From positions 6,002,501 to 6,066,500 of the forward strand of contig CM052360.1 of assembly GCA_028551475.1 (NCBI GenBank): a stretch of 64,000 nucleotides of DNA, in the 5' to 3' direction. This DNA is from Casuarina equisetifolia. Lineage: Eukaryota; Streptophyta; Magnoliopsida; Fagales; Casuarinaceae. Below, in pieces: positions 16,570 through 26,348 of the stretch. The translations under genes were made by a program, and so were the position numbers. Numbering within the stretch: position 1 is the first letter of the stretch; every line of letters begins with the position of its first letter. The notes beneath the pieces are model-generated. The model saw only the letters and a program-made list of their open reading frames with translations, did not search any database and was not told where the DNA came from.

Positions 16570-17932
16570 CGAACTACTCGGATAGAATTCAAAGGATACT
16601 GGATACCTTCCCAACAGTCTTCCAAGAGCCCCGCGGGTTACCACCAGCTCGCTCTCATAATCATCGTATTGTTTTAACGGACCCATCACGACCTGTGTCC
16701 GTTCGCCCATACAGATATCCTTACTCCCACAAAACGGAGATTGAGCATGCTGTTAGAGAGTTGTTGGAATCTGGCCTTATCCGCCCGAGCTCAAGTCCCT
16801 TCTCATCCCCAGTGTTACTGGTAAAGAAAAGGGACAGATCCTGGCGCTTGTGTGTAGACTATCGTGAGCTTAACAAGCGCACCGTCAAAGATAGCTTTCC
16901 CATGCCGACGATGGATGAGCTCCTTAATGAGTTGCACGGTGCTACAATTTTTTTCCAAAATGGATCTCAAATCTGGTTATTACCAGAGTCGCATGCAGCC
17001 AGAAGATATACAAAAAACAGCTTTCTGAACTCACAACAGCCATTACGAGTTTCTTGTAATGCCCTTTGGGTTATCAAATGCTCCCTCAACATTCCAAGCC
17101 CTGATGAATAAGGTGTTCAGTCCCTACTTGCGATCTTTTGTATTGTTTTTTTTTTATGATATTTTGGTATACAGTCGCTCTTAGGAAGAACATGAACGAC
17201 ATCTGTCAATCGTCTTGGGAGAGCTCCAAAGGCATGAACTTTTTGTGAAAGAATCAAAGTGTGATTTCGACAAACTGGAAGTTTCATTCCTTGGCCACAA
17301 GGTGAGCAAGGCGGGTATCTCGGTGGACGAAGAGAAAGTTAAAGCTGTGGCCAAATGGCCTATCCCACGTTCAGTCAAGAAAGTCCGCGGCTTTCTCAGA
17401 TTATCTGGCTATTATCGTCACTTCATTGTAGAATATGGGAAGTTGGCCAGTCCTCTTACCCATCTTTTAAAGAAAGATGTGGAATTTCAGTAGGGAGAAT
17501 CTGAGCAAACGACCTTTCAACTTCTTAAGACTGCCCTTACCAGGGCCCCAGTCTTTCCCCCCCGGACTTTTCTATTCCCTTCACTATTATGTGTGATGCT
17601 TTAGGGAATGGGGTTGGAGTGGTCCTGATGCAAAATCGCCAGCCTATAGCGTACTACAGTAAGGCCATTCATGGGCGTCACTTGCATTACTCCACATATG
17701 AAAAGGAGTTGATGGCTCTAGCTTTAGCTGTCCAACGTTGGAGGCATTATTTGTTGGGTCATCACTTCACCATCTTAACTGACCAACGAAGCCTGAAATA
17801 TTTATGGGAGCAACGTCTGACCACTCCCGTTCAACAGCATTGGTTGATGAAGCTCATGGGTTTTGACTTTTCTATAGAATACACTCCGGGGAGCAATAAC
17901 TTTGCAGCTGACGCCCTTTCACAGTAGCAAAT
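16570..17932 (+). pseudogene. Reverse transcriptase / RNase H remnant
   Basis: Clear RT motifs: VRPYRYPYSHKTEIE, SSPVLLVKKRDRSWRLCVDYRELN and FPMPTMDELL, then a frameshift near 16,950. The catalytic FxDD box region (about 17,146-17,176) reads FYDILVYS, so the first of the two Asp residues is replaced by Tyr. The FLGHKVSKAGISVDEEKV and LRLSGYYRHFI segments follow, with a stop near 17,491. The RNase H part is open from about 17,589 (CDALGNGVGVVL, YSTYEKELMAL, LTDQRSLKYL) to ADALSQ and a stop at about 17,928. Not functional as encoded. Confidence 0.9.
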
Positions 17933-18379
17933 CAAGGAGTCTGACGACTCGACACATGTCCCCACTCATAAAGTGGGTGAGAGAAAAGAAAATATGGAGA
18001 TTGTGACCAAGGCTGAGCGTGATTCTATGCATGTAAGTCCAGAGCACCATGTAAAGGGAGGAAAAGGTGTTAGCAACTTTAACTCCATCAAAGCCACGTG
18101 CTCCCATGCAAAGGTGGCCTTTACTACACCAAGTTTGGAAATAGCTCCAACGGAATACTCATTCTCTCACATGAGCATTGGAAATATGCAAAAGCTGGGA
18201 CCCACCACTTACACCAAATCCAAGGATGGCTTCTAGATCACTTTCCGTCAGACATTGGGGATACCACCAAAGAATGCCACGTTCCAAGCAATGTCAAGAG
18301 CGAAGTAACGAAAGATAAGCCAACTCTAAAGGCTATCTCCTCACTAGTTCCGACATGGATGTCCGCAATACGTGATGAC

Positions 18380-19804
18380 ACCAAGAGTAATCTTGTCTTG
18401 AGAGACCTTGCCAAACGTATTCAGAACAGAGATGAGGATAACCAGTGGCAACTTCGAGATGACCTCATTTATTATCGAGGTCGGTTATACCTTGATCATA
18501 AGTCAACTTTGGTCTGTGAAATTATCTGAGAAATGCATAATGGGTTCCATGAAGGGGTGTTCAAGACCTTCCAACATTTAAGGCAAGTGTTCTTCTGGCA
18601 TAAGATGCAAGAATCAGTCACGAACGTTGTGAGATCCTATGATATTTGTCAACAACATAAGGTCACAAGCACAAAACCTCCTGCGCTCCTGCAACCTTTA
18701 CCAATACCAGAGGGCATTTGGGAGGATGTTTCCCTTGATTTCATTGATGGATTACCTCCATCTGAAGGAAAGACATCGATCTTAGTGGTGGTAGATTGAT
18801 TATCCAAATTTGGGCATTTTATCGCCCTCAAGCATCTGTACTCTGCTATCACGGTGGCACAAGCCTTCTTCAATCATGTTCAAAAGCTATACGGCCTTCC
18901 CAAGAGTATTGTTTCAGACCGAGATCCCCTTTTTACTGGAAATTTTTGGAAGGAACTCTTCCGTCTGCAAGGGACAAGGTTTAATTTCTCCAGTGCCTAC
19001 CACCCACAAACTGATGGGCAGACAGAGGTCGTTAATAGAACGGTGGAAATGTACTTATGTTGCTTCACTAGTTCAGAGCCTAAAGCCTGGACTAAATGGC
19101 TCTCCTGGGCGGAATTCAGCTACAACACCAGCACTCATTCGGCGACAGGTTTATCCCCTTATGAGGCAGTCTATGGCAAACTCCCACCGTCCATTTTATC
19201 ATATGTCCCGAGCACCACAAGGAATGAAGCTGTTGATTACGAGTTGCGGTCTCGAGACGAGATTCTGAAGGATCTACATCTACATCTCCTTAAGGCCCAG
19301 GAACGCATGAAGAGAATCTATGACAACAAACACCGGGATATGGAATTCACCCAAGGAGATCAAGTTTATCTACGGCTTCAGCCGTCCAAACAACTATCTT
19401 TAGCGGGTCGACGCCATAACAAATTATCACCTCGCTATTTTGGTCTGTTCACCATCTTGGACAAAATTGGGCAGGTCTCATATAAATTGGATCTTCTGAA
19501 AGAAGCTAGACTGCACCCTGTTTTCCATGTCTCAGTTCTCAAGAAACATGTTGGTGACCCCACTCAAGTTCTCCCTACTATTCCACCGGAGTTTGCAGGA
19601 GGTAACCCAGCCCTTCACATACCTCAGGTTGTCCTTGATTCTCGCACACACCAAGGCCAATTGGAATTTTTAGTGCATTGGGAAGGTGTTTCGCCGGTTG
19701 ATGCAACTTGGGAAGTATCTAATGACTTGATTGCCCGTTTTCCTGACCTTGTAGGCAAGGTCTTCCCCCCGCCGGAAGGGATGATACGAACCAGCGCCAC
19801 GTAG
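18380..19804 (+). pseudogene. Integrase with C-terminal chromodomain, two in-frame stops
   Basis: The HHCC zinc region (EMHNGFHEG ... YDICQQHK) has the first Cys replaced by Tyr. Core Asp residues occur in SLDFIDGLP (near 18,735) and SDRDPLF (near 18,918), and the Glu in TDGQTEVVNR (near 19,015). Stops interrupt at about 18,527 and 18,797; the remaining 18,854-19,804 stretch is open for 316 codons. The C-terminus has LHPVFHVSVLKKH and then FLVHWEGVSPVDATWE, a chromodomain typical of chromovirus integrases that target histone-marked chromatin. Confidence 0.92.
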
Positions 19805-20326
19805 GTGCCACTGACCACCAGCAGGACCACGTATTCTGAAGGGCGACACTCATGCTGCAACACCATGTAGAAACAAAAGTCGTTAGGCGGAGTAGTATGA
19901 AAGACCGACAAGTCTTGGGCATTGCAGAGGAGTGGAGGTATGGATGTCCTCTCTCTGAAGCGCCAGGGGCAGCGTAGTGGTATTACAGAGACGTACCTGC
20001 TGGAGCTAAGAATATCCGTCCGCCAGGGGAGAGGGGATATTCGGGTAGAGGGTTATAAATAAGGGTAGTCATATCAAGGGCGGCAGGCTGGATTGAATCT
20101 CGTTGTAACCCAGGGGGCTTTCCCCTTGTATAAATGAAAGCCACCATTTTCTCTCTCTCTGCGCACTCCCTCTTTATTGCTAACCAACTGTTCACTACAT
20201 TGTGTCTTTGAAATCGAATTTCGTCCATAATAGGTTATAGCAAGAAGAAAACCCATAAGTCTCCCTGGGAGGACTTTGTGCTGGAAAGACCCATTACGCG
20301 TTCTGTGACTAGGCAGAATCGTAACA
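19782..20326 (+). repeat. 3' LTR of the chromovirus
   Basis: 545 bp, TG...CA termini, same length as the 5' LTR. A short purine tract (GGAAGGGA, 19774-19781) immediately precedes it and is the likely plus-strand primer. The integrase reading frame runs about 20 bases into this LTR before its stop. Confidence 0.93.
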
Positions 20327-20749
20327 ATTACACTACCTCCTTGAAAGATACTTGATGATTGCAGCCTTGGTGTTGTTGAGTATTATAACGGGTATGCCTG
20401 TTATCAGTACTATGGATGTCGATTAATTAGTCCAGTCCTAAAGCTGATGTATATTCCCTGCTGGCAGTCTCTACCAAGGTTCCAACCTGAAAATCTGGAG
20501 AATAACAAAACGGTATTTGAGCGAGTTACTGAGATAGCAACGAGGAAAGGATGCACCCCGTCGCAGCTAGCACTGGCCTGGGTTCATCATCAAGGAAATG
20601 ATGTGTGCCCTATACCAGGAACCACCAAGATAGAAAACTTCAACCAGAACATTGGAGCTCTATCTGTGAAACTGACAGCAGAAGAAATGGTTGAACTTGA
20701 ATCGTTTGCGTCAGAGGATGTTGTCGAGGGCGATAGATATATGGAAGGC

Positions 20750-22040
20750 TGATAACTCTATTTTTATAGAGTTATTTTACCTATTTTTTAGGCAATAAAT
20801 AATACAATGTTTATGAGAAAATATTTGAACTCATCTTATTTATTTGAATTTGTCTTGTTTTTGTAGCACAAGGAGAAAAAGGATGAACATGGAGAACCTG
20901 ATGCTTATTGTGTGGCAAAATTGTAATATCAAGATCAAGAAAGTCAAGATGGGCTTAGGCTTTGGATAATTTTTATTAGATTTTCTATTGTTATTGGATT
21001 TTCTATTTAAATAGAAAACCCAGTCATGTTAGGAATTCAAGTCTCAATTAATTTAGGAGTTCAAAACCCAATTGTTTTAGGTCTCTAAAACTCAATTGTT
21101 TTAGGTCTCTAAAATCCAATTGTTTTAGGTCTCTAAAACCTAATTCTACTAGGATAGGAGATAGGTCTAAACCTAAACCCTATTTAAGAGAAGAGAAGAG
21201 GCAAAAGAAAGGGAGGAGGAAATTGAGCACAACTCAAGAAAGAAGCCAAGAATTCAAGGTTTTCTTGAAGAGAAGACAAAAAGGGTGACAGACTTCTTGT
21301 TCTTAGATTCAAGATGTCTTCTTTATTTCTTATTACCATTCTTCCTCATTCTTTCTTTATGTTTTAGTTTATTTTTGTTAGAGCTACGATGTAACCTAAT
21401 TATGATGGTATGAATCTTATGATTATTATGTTTTGCAAGATATTTTATTTATGTGAAGTTACATATTACGGAGTTTAATGCTTTTAGGTGATTAGCTACC
21501 ACTTAGATGACTTGATTTGCATGTTAAAGACCGACAGGAAATAGCATACAGTTGTTTCTTGTAATATGTAACCATAAATTAAATATGGATAGACATATAC
21601 CATATTGTTTGTGTGGCTTTTGGTATAAACTGGGAATATTCATAGATCCTAATGCATTTGGTTTGTTTCAATTCACATATAGAGATATAGTGAATTAATG
21701 AACTAAGTAGATTTGTTATACCTAGACATAGGATAGTAAATAAATTAAGAAATTCCGCCATCACATAGATATTATCTCTCTTGCAAGCATAAATAATCAA
21801 TATTAGTACCTAGTAATTATGGTGAAGTCATATGCTCTAACATATTTCTTTTATTAAGTTTTCTTAGACTTAGTTAGTTAATCTATCATCCATCAATTTG
21901 GTTTGCTAGATAAATTCTAGGAGTTATTCACCGTTAGTAATTAGTTGGTCTAGTAATCACCAATCTCTGTGGGACGATATCTTTCTTATCATTATATTAT
22001 TTGTTCGACATGTTCACTTGCATTTAGATTTCACCGAACA
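20750..22040. mobile_element. Solo LTR inserted in exon 5 of AKR copy 3
   Basis: 1291 bp starting TGATAACTC and ending CCGAACA, flanked by the perfect 5-bp duplication AAGGC (20745-20749 and 22041-22045). Removing the insert restores the AKR exon 5 frame exactly (MEG then F-A-T-W-K). No internal gag-pol was seen, so this is a solo LTR left by LTR-LTR recombination. Near the 3' end is CAATCTCTGTGGGACGATA, a sequence type common at the 3' end of plant Ty3/gypsy LTRs. The 5' end has a perfect hairpin (AACTCTA / TAGAGTT). A 24-bp motif is repeated about three times around 21,070-21,145. Confidence 0.93.
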
Positions 22041-22102
22041 AAGGCTTTGCAACTTGGAAGAGCTCTGAAACCCCCCCACTTTCTTCCTAGAAAGCTGCAT
22101 AA

Positions 22103-23576
22103 TCACAGCCCTTGTGCTGTATCGCCGCAAAGAATAACTTGAATCCTCTTGGAATTCGTCTGCATAATACTTGAAGGGCGGTAAACTTTGTGTTTTGGAC
22201 TCCTCATGATAATATATGCTTTGTAGGAATGTTGTCATGCTTGATTTCGTGAAGCCATTGACACATAAGAATATCACTTTGGGTATTCAAACATTGCCTT
22301 AAAACATTAAAAGCATCCACATTACATGTGCTTAGCTTTATTTGTGGTTCCATATATGCAAACACGTGCAAAGATAGCTCTGAATCGAGGTATGCGTCAA
22401 TTTAGGACCAAGTTAACTTTCATTGTTCGTACGTTCAAAGGGCTCCTAAGAGTAACCAGAACTCATTGTAGCAGTTTTATGTGCAAGTGAGTATTCCATT
22501 GGCTAATTTGCGTGCATGAATAAGTAGATTTGATTAAAAAACTCATGCTTGCGTGGTACAGCCTAATTGAAACATATGTCAAGTGTCAATATTTGCAGCA
22601 CTCAATGCTGTCATTCAACACAATTGTAGAGGTCATACACAAACTCTCTTAGACTATACAGCTTCAAGTTCTGCTGAATGTTTAAATATATATTTGAACA
22701 AATAGCCGGTTTGCACAACTGGTAATTCAAACAAAAGAAGAAATCATTAAATTTTTTTATCAGGCTTTGATATCAAATGTAATTTCTGCATATCTCAAGC
22801 ATGTTGCGAATCATTTTTCATCTACTTTTTTTTTTATTTATTTATTTATTGTATTCTTTCAAATAGCAAGTTATAAGCATCCATCCATAGCTATATTTTT
22901 TTGGGTGAGAAGTTGGACCTCCACCCAGGGCCTTATTCTACAAAGTAGTGGTAATTTGCAGCCTGCCGTCATGCAGACACCACCTTGGCACATCTTACCG
23001 TGTTATATCCATTCACGTCCGGTCTCCTACTCGCAAACGCATAACCCGCTGACCTCAGAAGTGAAAGATTGAATAGAATCAGAATTTTATCTAATAAGAA
23101 TTTTTTTTTGTTACCGCACACACCCATCTGGATATTAAACTTATGATTAAGAGGTTCTAAGTTTTATTACCTTATCTTTCAACTACGGTCTCAGCAGAAA
23201 TAAACTTCACTCGTATCTTGAAGAAGGATTGATGCGCAGCAACTCATTGTTCATTCCAATGGACAAGGCAACAGAATGATTGCAAGAGTTCTCTTGCGGA
23301 AATATCGTTATGTCTTTTAAGCTTTTAGGAAGGTTTTAATAATAATAGATTACTAGAGAACTAAGATTTTTTTTTTTTTTGTAATGATTAAAATTCTCTA
23401 TCCTCAATAATCTCAAGCGTTACTGGATTTGTACGAAGATTTCCACTAATCTTAAAATTAGGAATTATAACCCATAAAAACTCAGTTTGGTACTTTTCTG
23501 AGAATCATACATTTAATTAAATATATTTTAGGAGTTATTTATTGGACGGTTTCGAGATCTCCCAGATATTTTAACA
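22103..23576 (+). other. 3' flank of AKR copy 3: cystatin-promoter and SEC-like pieces
   Basis: 22,103-22,690 aligns with the 3' flanks of copies 1 and 2. Positions 22,880-23,045 resemble the cystatin promoter (30,690-30,840). At about 23,050 the sequence changes to CTGACCTCAGAAGTGAAAGATTG and continues like SEC 36,131-36,160 (exon 17 edge plus intron). Further on, 23,228-23,260 matches SEC 36,638-36,665 (AGGATTGATG(A/C)GCAGC). No gene is present. Confidence 0.6.
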
Positions 23577-23963
23577 GTATAGTTTATTTCATTTTTTATA
23601 TTAAATCTAATTCTTTAACCCCTCTCCCTCTCCAGTGTGCCCTAAAAAAAAAAAAAAAAAAAAAAAGATCTAATTCTTTGTCAAATCAAGACTGTCTACA
23701 AAAATCCTGAAGTAGAAGACATGTAGATAAGAAGCCATACGTTTAAAAGGAATGGTAACGAAAGTATTAAAAATGCATTCTTTGGTCAATGGAAGAACTA
23801 AAAGTCGTGAACCCCACCGCTCTCGCTCAATACTTTCGCAGAAGAGTTTTTAAGACTTGATGAACTGGGGTTTCCAGTGTTTGCTGTAGGAACGAAAACA
23901 GAGAGACATGGCGAGCGGTAGAGTTGGGAGGATGAAGCTGGGTTCACCGGGACTGGAGGTGTC
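23577..23963 (+). pseudogene. AKR 5' flank plus truncated exon 1 fragment
   Basis: A copy of the AKR upstream region: a degraded 165-bp-type unit, interrupted by a poly-A run at about 23,645-23,668, then the 5' UTR, then ATG at 23908. The AKR N-terminus reads [18 protein letters not shown] and breaks off at 23,963 in the GAGGTGTC block. It fuses directly to another 165-bp-type unit, giving a 26-codon open frame ending in TGA at about 23,986. Upstream relic of a partial tandem duplication that also produced copy 4. Confidence 0.85.
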
Positions 23964-24118
23964 TCTATTAAATCCAACGACGGAGTGACATATGTTGAAA
24001 GTATAATAAGATATGTCATTATTGATGGACGACATTATAGATAAGAATGTTGGGAAACTGTCAATGGACGTATTAAAAATTCATTTTTTGGGTCAATGAA
24101 GGATTAAAAGTGGGGAAC
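23961..24118. repeat. Single 165-bp-type unit upstream of AKR copy 4
   Basis: Aligns over its whole length with the array monomer (GGAGTGACATATGTTGAAAG, then GACGACATTATAGATAAG, then GTATTAAAAATTCATTTTTT). Relative to the array it lacks about 12 bases between two TCCAAC repeats, as expected from a slippage or microhomology deletion. It joins the same 5' UTR (CTTGCCACTCTCGCTCAACA) as the last array unit does at copy 3. Confidence 0.85.
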
Positions 24119-24213
24119 CTTGCCACTCTCGCTCAACACTTTCGCAGGAGGCATTTTAAGATCTGATCAACTGAGGTTTCTAGCGGCTGTTGTAGAAACG
24201 AAAACAGAGAGAC

Positions 24214-26348
24214 ATGGCGAGCGGAAGGGTCGGGAGGATCAAGCTGTGTTCACTGGGACTGGAGGTGTCAGCTCAGGGCCTTGGCTGCATGGGCATGTCC
24301 GCCTTCTATGGACCACCCAAGCCCGAAGAAGACATGATTGCCCTTATTCACCATGCTGTCAACTCCGGCGTCACCTTACTCGACACCTCCGACCTGTACG
24401 GCCCCTTCACCAACGAAATCCTTCTTGGAAAGGTGAATCTTGTTCTCTTTTTCTCTTTTTCTCTTTTTCTCTCTCTGTTTTTTTATTTCCCCCCCTTCTG
24501 CCAGCCTTTCGATTTGTTCTTAGATTTCATTTCTGGACTGCAGGCTCTGAAGGAAGGAGTGAGAGAGAGGGTGGAATTGGCAACCAAGTTTGGGATTTAC
24601 TTACAGGACGGGAAGAGGGAGATCCGTGGCGATCCAACCTATGTAAGGGCAGCGTGCGAGGCCAGCTTGAAGCGCCTCGACGTGGATTGCATCGATCTCT
24701 ACTACCAGCACCGTGTCGACACCCACGTTCCTATCGAAGTCACGGTTTGTTCCCCGCATACCCTATTTACCGATCCTCCATAAACATCTGTTTGTCGAGC
24801 TTGGTGAATGTTTGAACTTAGTAGGTCAGATTACGGGATGAATAACTCAAATCTCAAGAAGCTTGCTAATTCTCTTTTCTGCTTCATACATAGTTTGGGG
24901 AACTGAAGAAACTAGTTGAAGAAGGTAAAATCAAGTACGTAGGTATATCGGAGGCCTCTGCTTCGACCATCAGAAGAGCACATGCGGTGCATCCAATAAC
25001 TGCTGTCCAGCTGGAGTGGTCTTTGTGGTCCAGAGATGTGGAGGCAGAAATCGTTCCTACTTGCAGGTAAGTCACCCATTCCGACTGCCAATTTGGGCTT
25101 GAAGTAGACTAATTAAATACAGATTTCCATTTAGACTCCCCTCTTCCAAATTTTCAGGGAACTTGGCATTGGGATTGTTGCATACAGTCCACTTGGACGA
25201 GGATTCCTGTCATCAGGGCCGAAGATAGTTGAAAATCTAACGGACAATGACTACCGAAAGGTATGCATCTACTTCAAGATCAAACGCGATCATTTGGAAA
25301 GAACAGGAAAAACATAGTGATCTTTGCCAGGTCATGGTGAATCACCATGCGATTGTTTCACTAGCAGGCATGAATCACCATGACCCTGGCCTTGCAAAGA
25401 TCAGTTTGCTTTCTCTGTTTCTACTAATGACCTCATAGAGCAGTCAACATGCTAAATAAAACTCCAGTAGTCGTGATAAACGAGTGATCTTCATGCTCAA
25501 TTGTCTGTTAAAAAAACTTTAGCGTACATGTCAAGTATTCATGCCTATCCATATTGCGTTCTCTACCTTAGTCATCAACTACGAACACTAACTTTTTGGA
25601 GGCTGTACTTCTCGGAAGAGGATGGTTTTTAATCACTTCAGTGACATACTACATGAAAGGACTTCAGTGACATACTATATGGAAGGACTTCAGTGACAAA
25701 CTATACTTGCCTACCCGAATAAAATAAGCATTTAATGCTGAAAAGCCTGCCCCGGTTGATGGCAACTTTAGTGTCCTGCATTGCCTTTCAGCGTTTAGCA
25801 ACTGTGGATGCCTTGGGCCAGAATACATAGAATTATGTTGAAGTTTATTCACATCGTTTGCTACTTGAATTACAGTACCTCCTTGAAAGATACTTAACGA
25901 TTACAGCCTTAGTACTGATGAGTATTTTAACGGGTATGCTTATTATCAGTGCTATGGATGTCGATTGATTAGTCCAGTCCTAAAGCTGATGTATATTCCC
26001 TTCTGGCAGTCTCTACCAAGGTTCCAACCTGAAAATCTGGAGCATAACAAAAAGGTATTTGAGCGAGTTACTGAGATGGCAACGAAGAAAGGATGCACCC
26101 CGTCGCAGCTAGCACTGGCCTGGGTTCATCATCAAGGAAATGACGTGTGCCCCATACCAGGAACCACCAAGATTGAAAACTTCAACCAGAACATTGGAGC
26201 TCTGTCTGTGAAACTGACAGCAGAAGAAATGGCTGAACTTGAATCGTTTGTGTCAGAGGATGTTGTCAAGGGCGATCGATATGTGGAAGGCTTTGCAACT
26301 TGGAAGAGCTCTGAAACCCCCCCACTTTCTTCCTGGAAAGCTGCATAA
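24214..26348 (+). CDS. Aldo-keto reductase copy 4 (perakine reductase-like)
   Basis: Intact five-exon gene for a 344-aa NADPH-dependent aldo-keto reductase. Exons: 24214-24432, 24544-24744, 24894-25066, 25158-25260, 26010-26348, all GT-AG. Family tetrad: Asp57, Tyr62 (LLDTSDLYG), Lys88 (LATKFG), His129 (YYQHRVD). The N-terminus [20 protein letters not shown] leads to the conserved [17 protein letters not shown]; exon 5 has [15 protein letters not shown] and ends SSWKAA, TAA. It is the closest intact relative of pseudogene copy 3: both have TAEEM(A/V)ELESF where copies 1 and 2 have TREE. G-to-C at residue 12 (KLCSLG) is specific to this copy. Probably a working enzyme; substrate not predictable. 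Confidence 0.94.

Larger units (their letters stand above)
15320..20326 (+). mobile_element. Ty3/gypsy chromovirus with two LTRs in AKR3 intron 4
   Basis: A 5007-bp element flanked by the 5-bp target duplication ATTAC (15315-15319 and 20327-20331). Both LTRs are 545 bp. Order inside is gag remnant, protease remnant, reverse transcriptase, RNase H, integrase, chromodomain: Ty3/gypsy order, and the terminal chromodomain places it among chromoviruses (possibly Reina-like from its small size; not certain). It is dead: gag-protease is internally deleted, several stops and frameshifts occur, and the polymerase active site is altered. The LTRs differ at roughly 25-27 sites by eye (about 95% identical), mostly transitions. 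Confidence 0.95.
13761..22102 (+). pseudogene. Aldo-keto reductase copy 3, broken by stops and two insertions
   Basis: Exons 1-4 keep the family positions and lengths: 13761-13979, 14060-14260, 14410-14582 and 14673-14775. Exon 5 is split, 20468-20749 and 22046-22102. Lesions: codon 17 is TAA (13809-13811) where other copies have GAG; a complete chromovirus sits in intron 4 (15320-20326); a solo LTR interrupts exon 5 after MEG (20750-22040); and the Trp codon of SSWKAA is TAG (22088-22090). Exon 2 also has D-to-N in CINLYY. Splice sites of introns 1-3 look intact, and the catalytic Lys and His are still readable. Downstream initiation past codon 17 would restore part of exon 1, but not the interrupted exon 5. 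Not expected to make an active enzyme. Confidence 0.93.

Noticed and set aside
20750-22040. Short complete retroelement (TRIM) instead of solo LTR
   Set aside because: No pair of terminal direct repeats, primer binding site or internal purine tract was found inside the 1291 bp.
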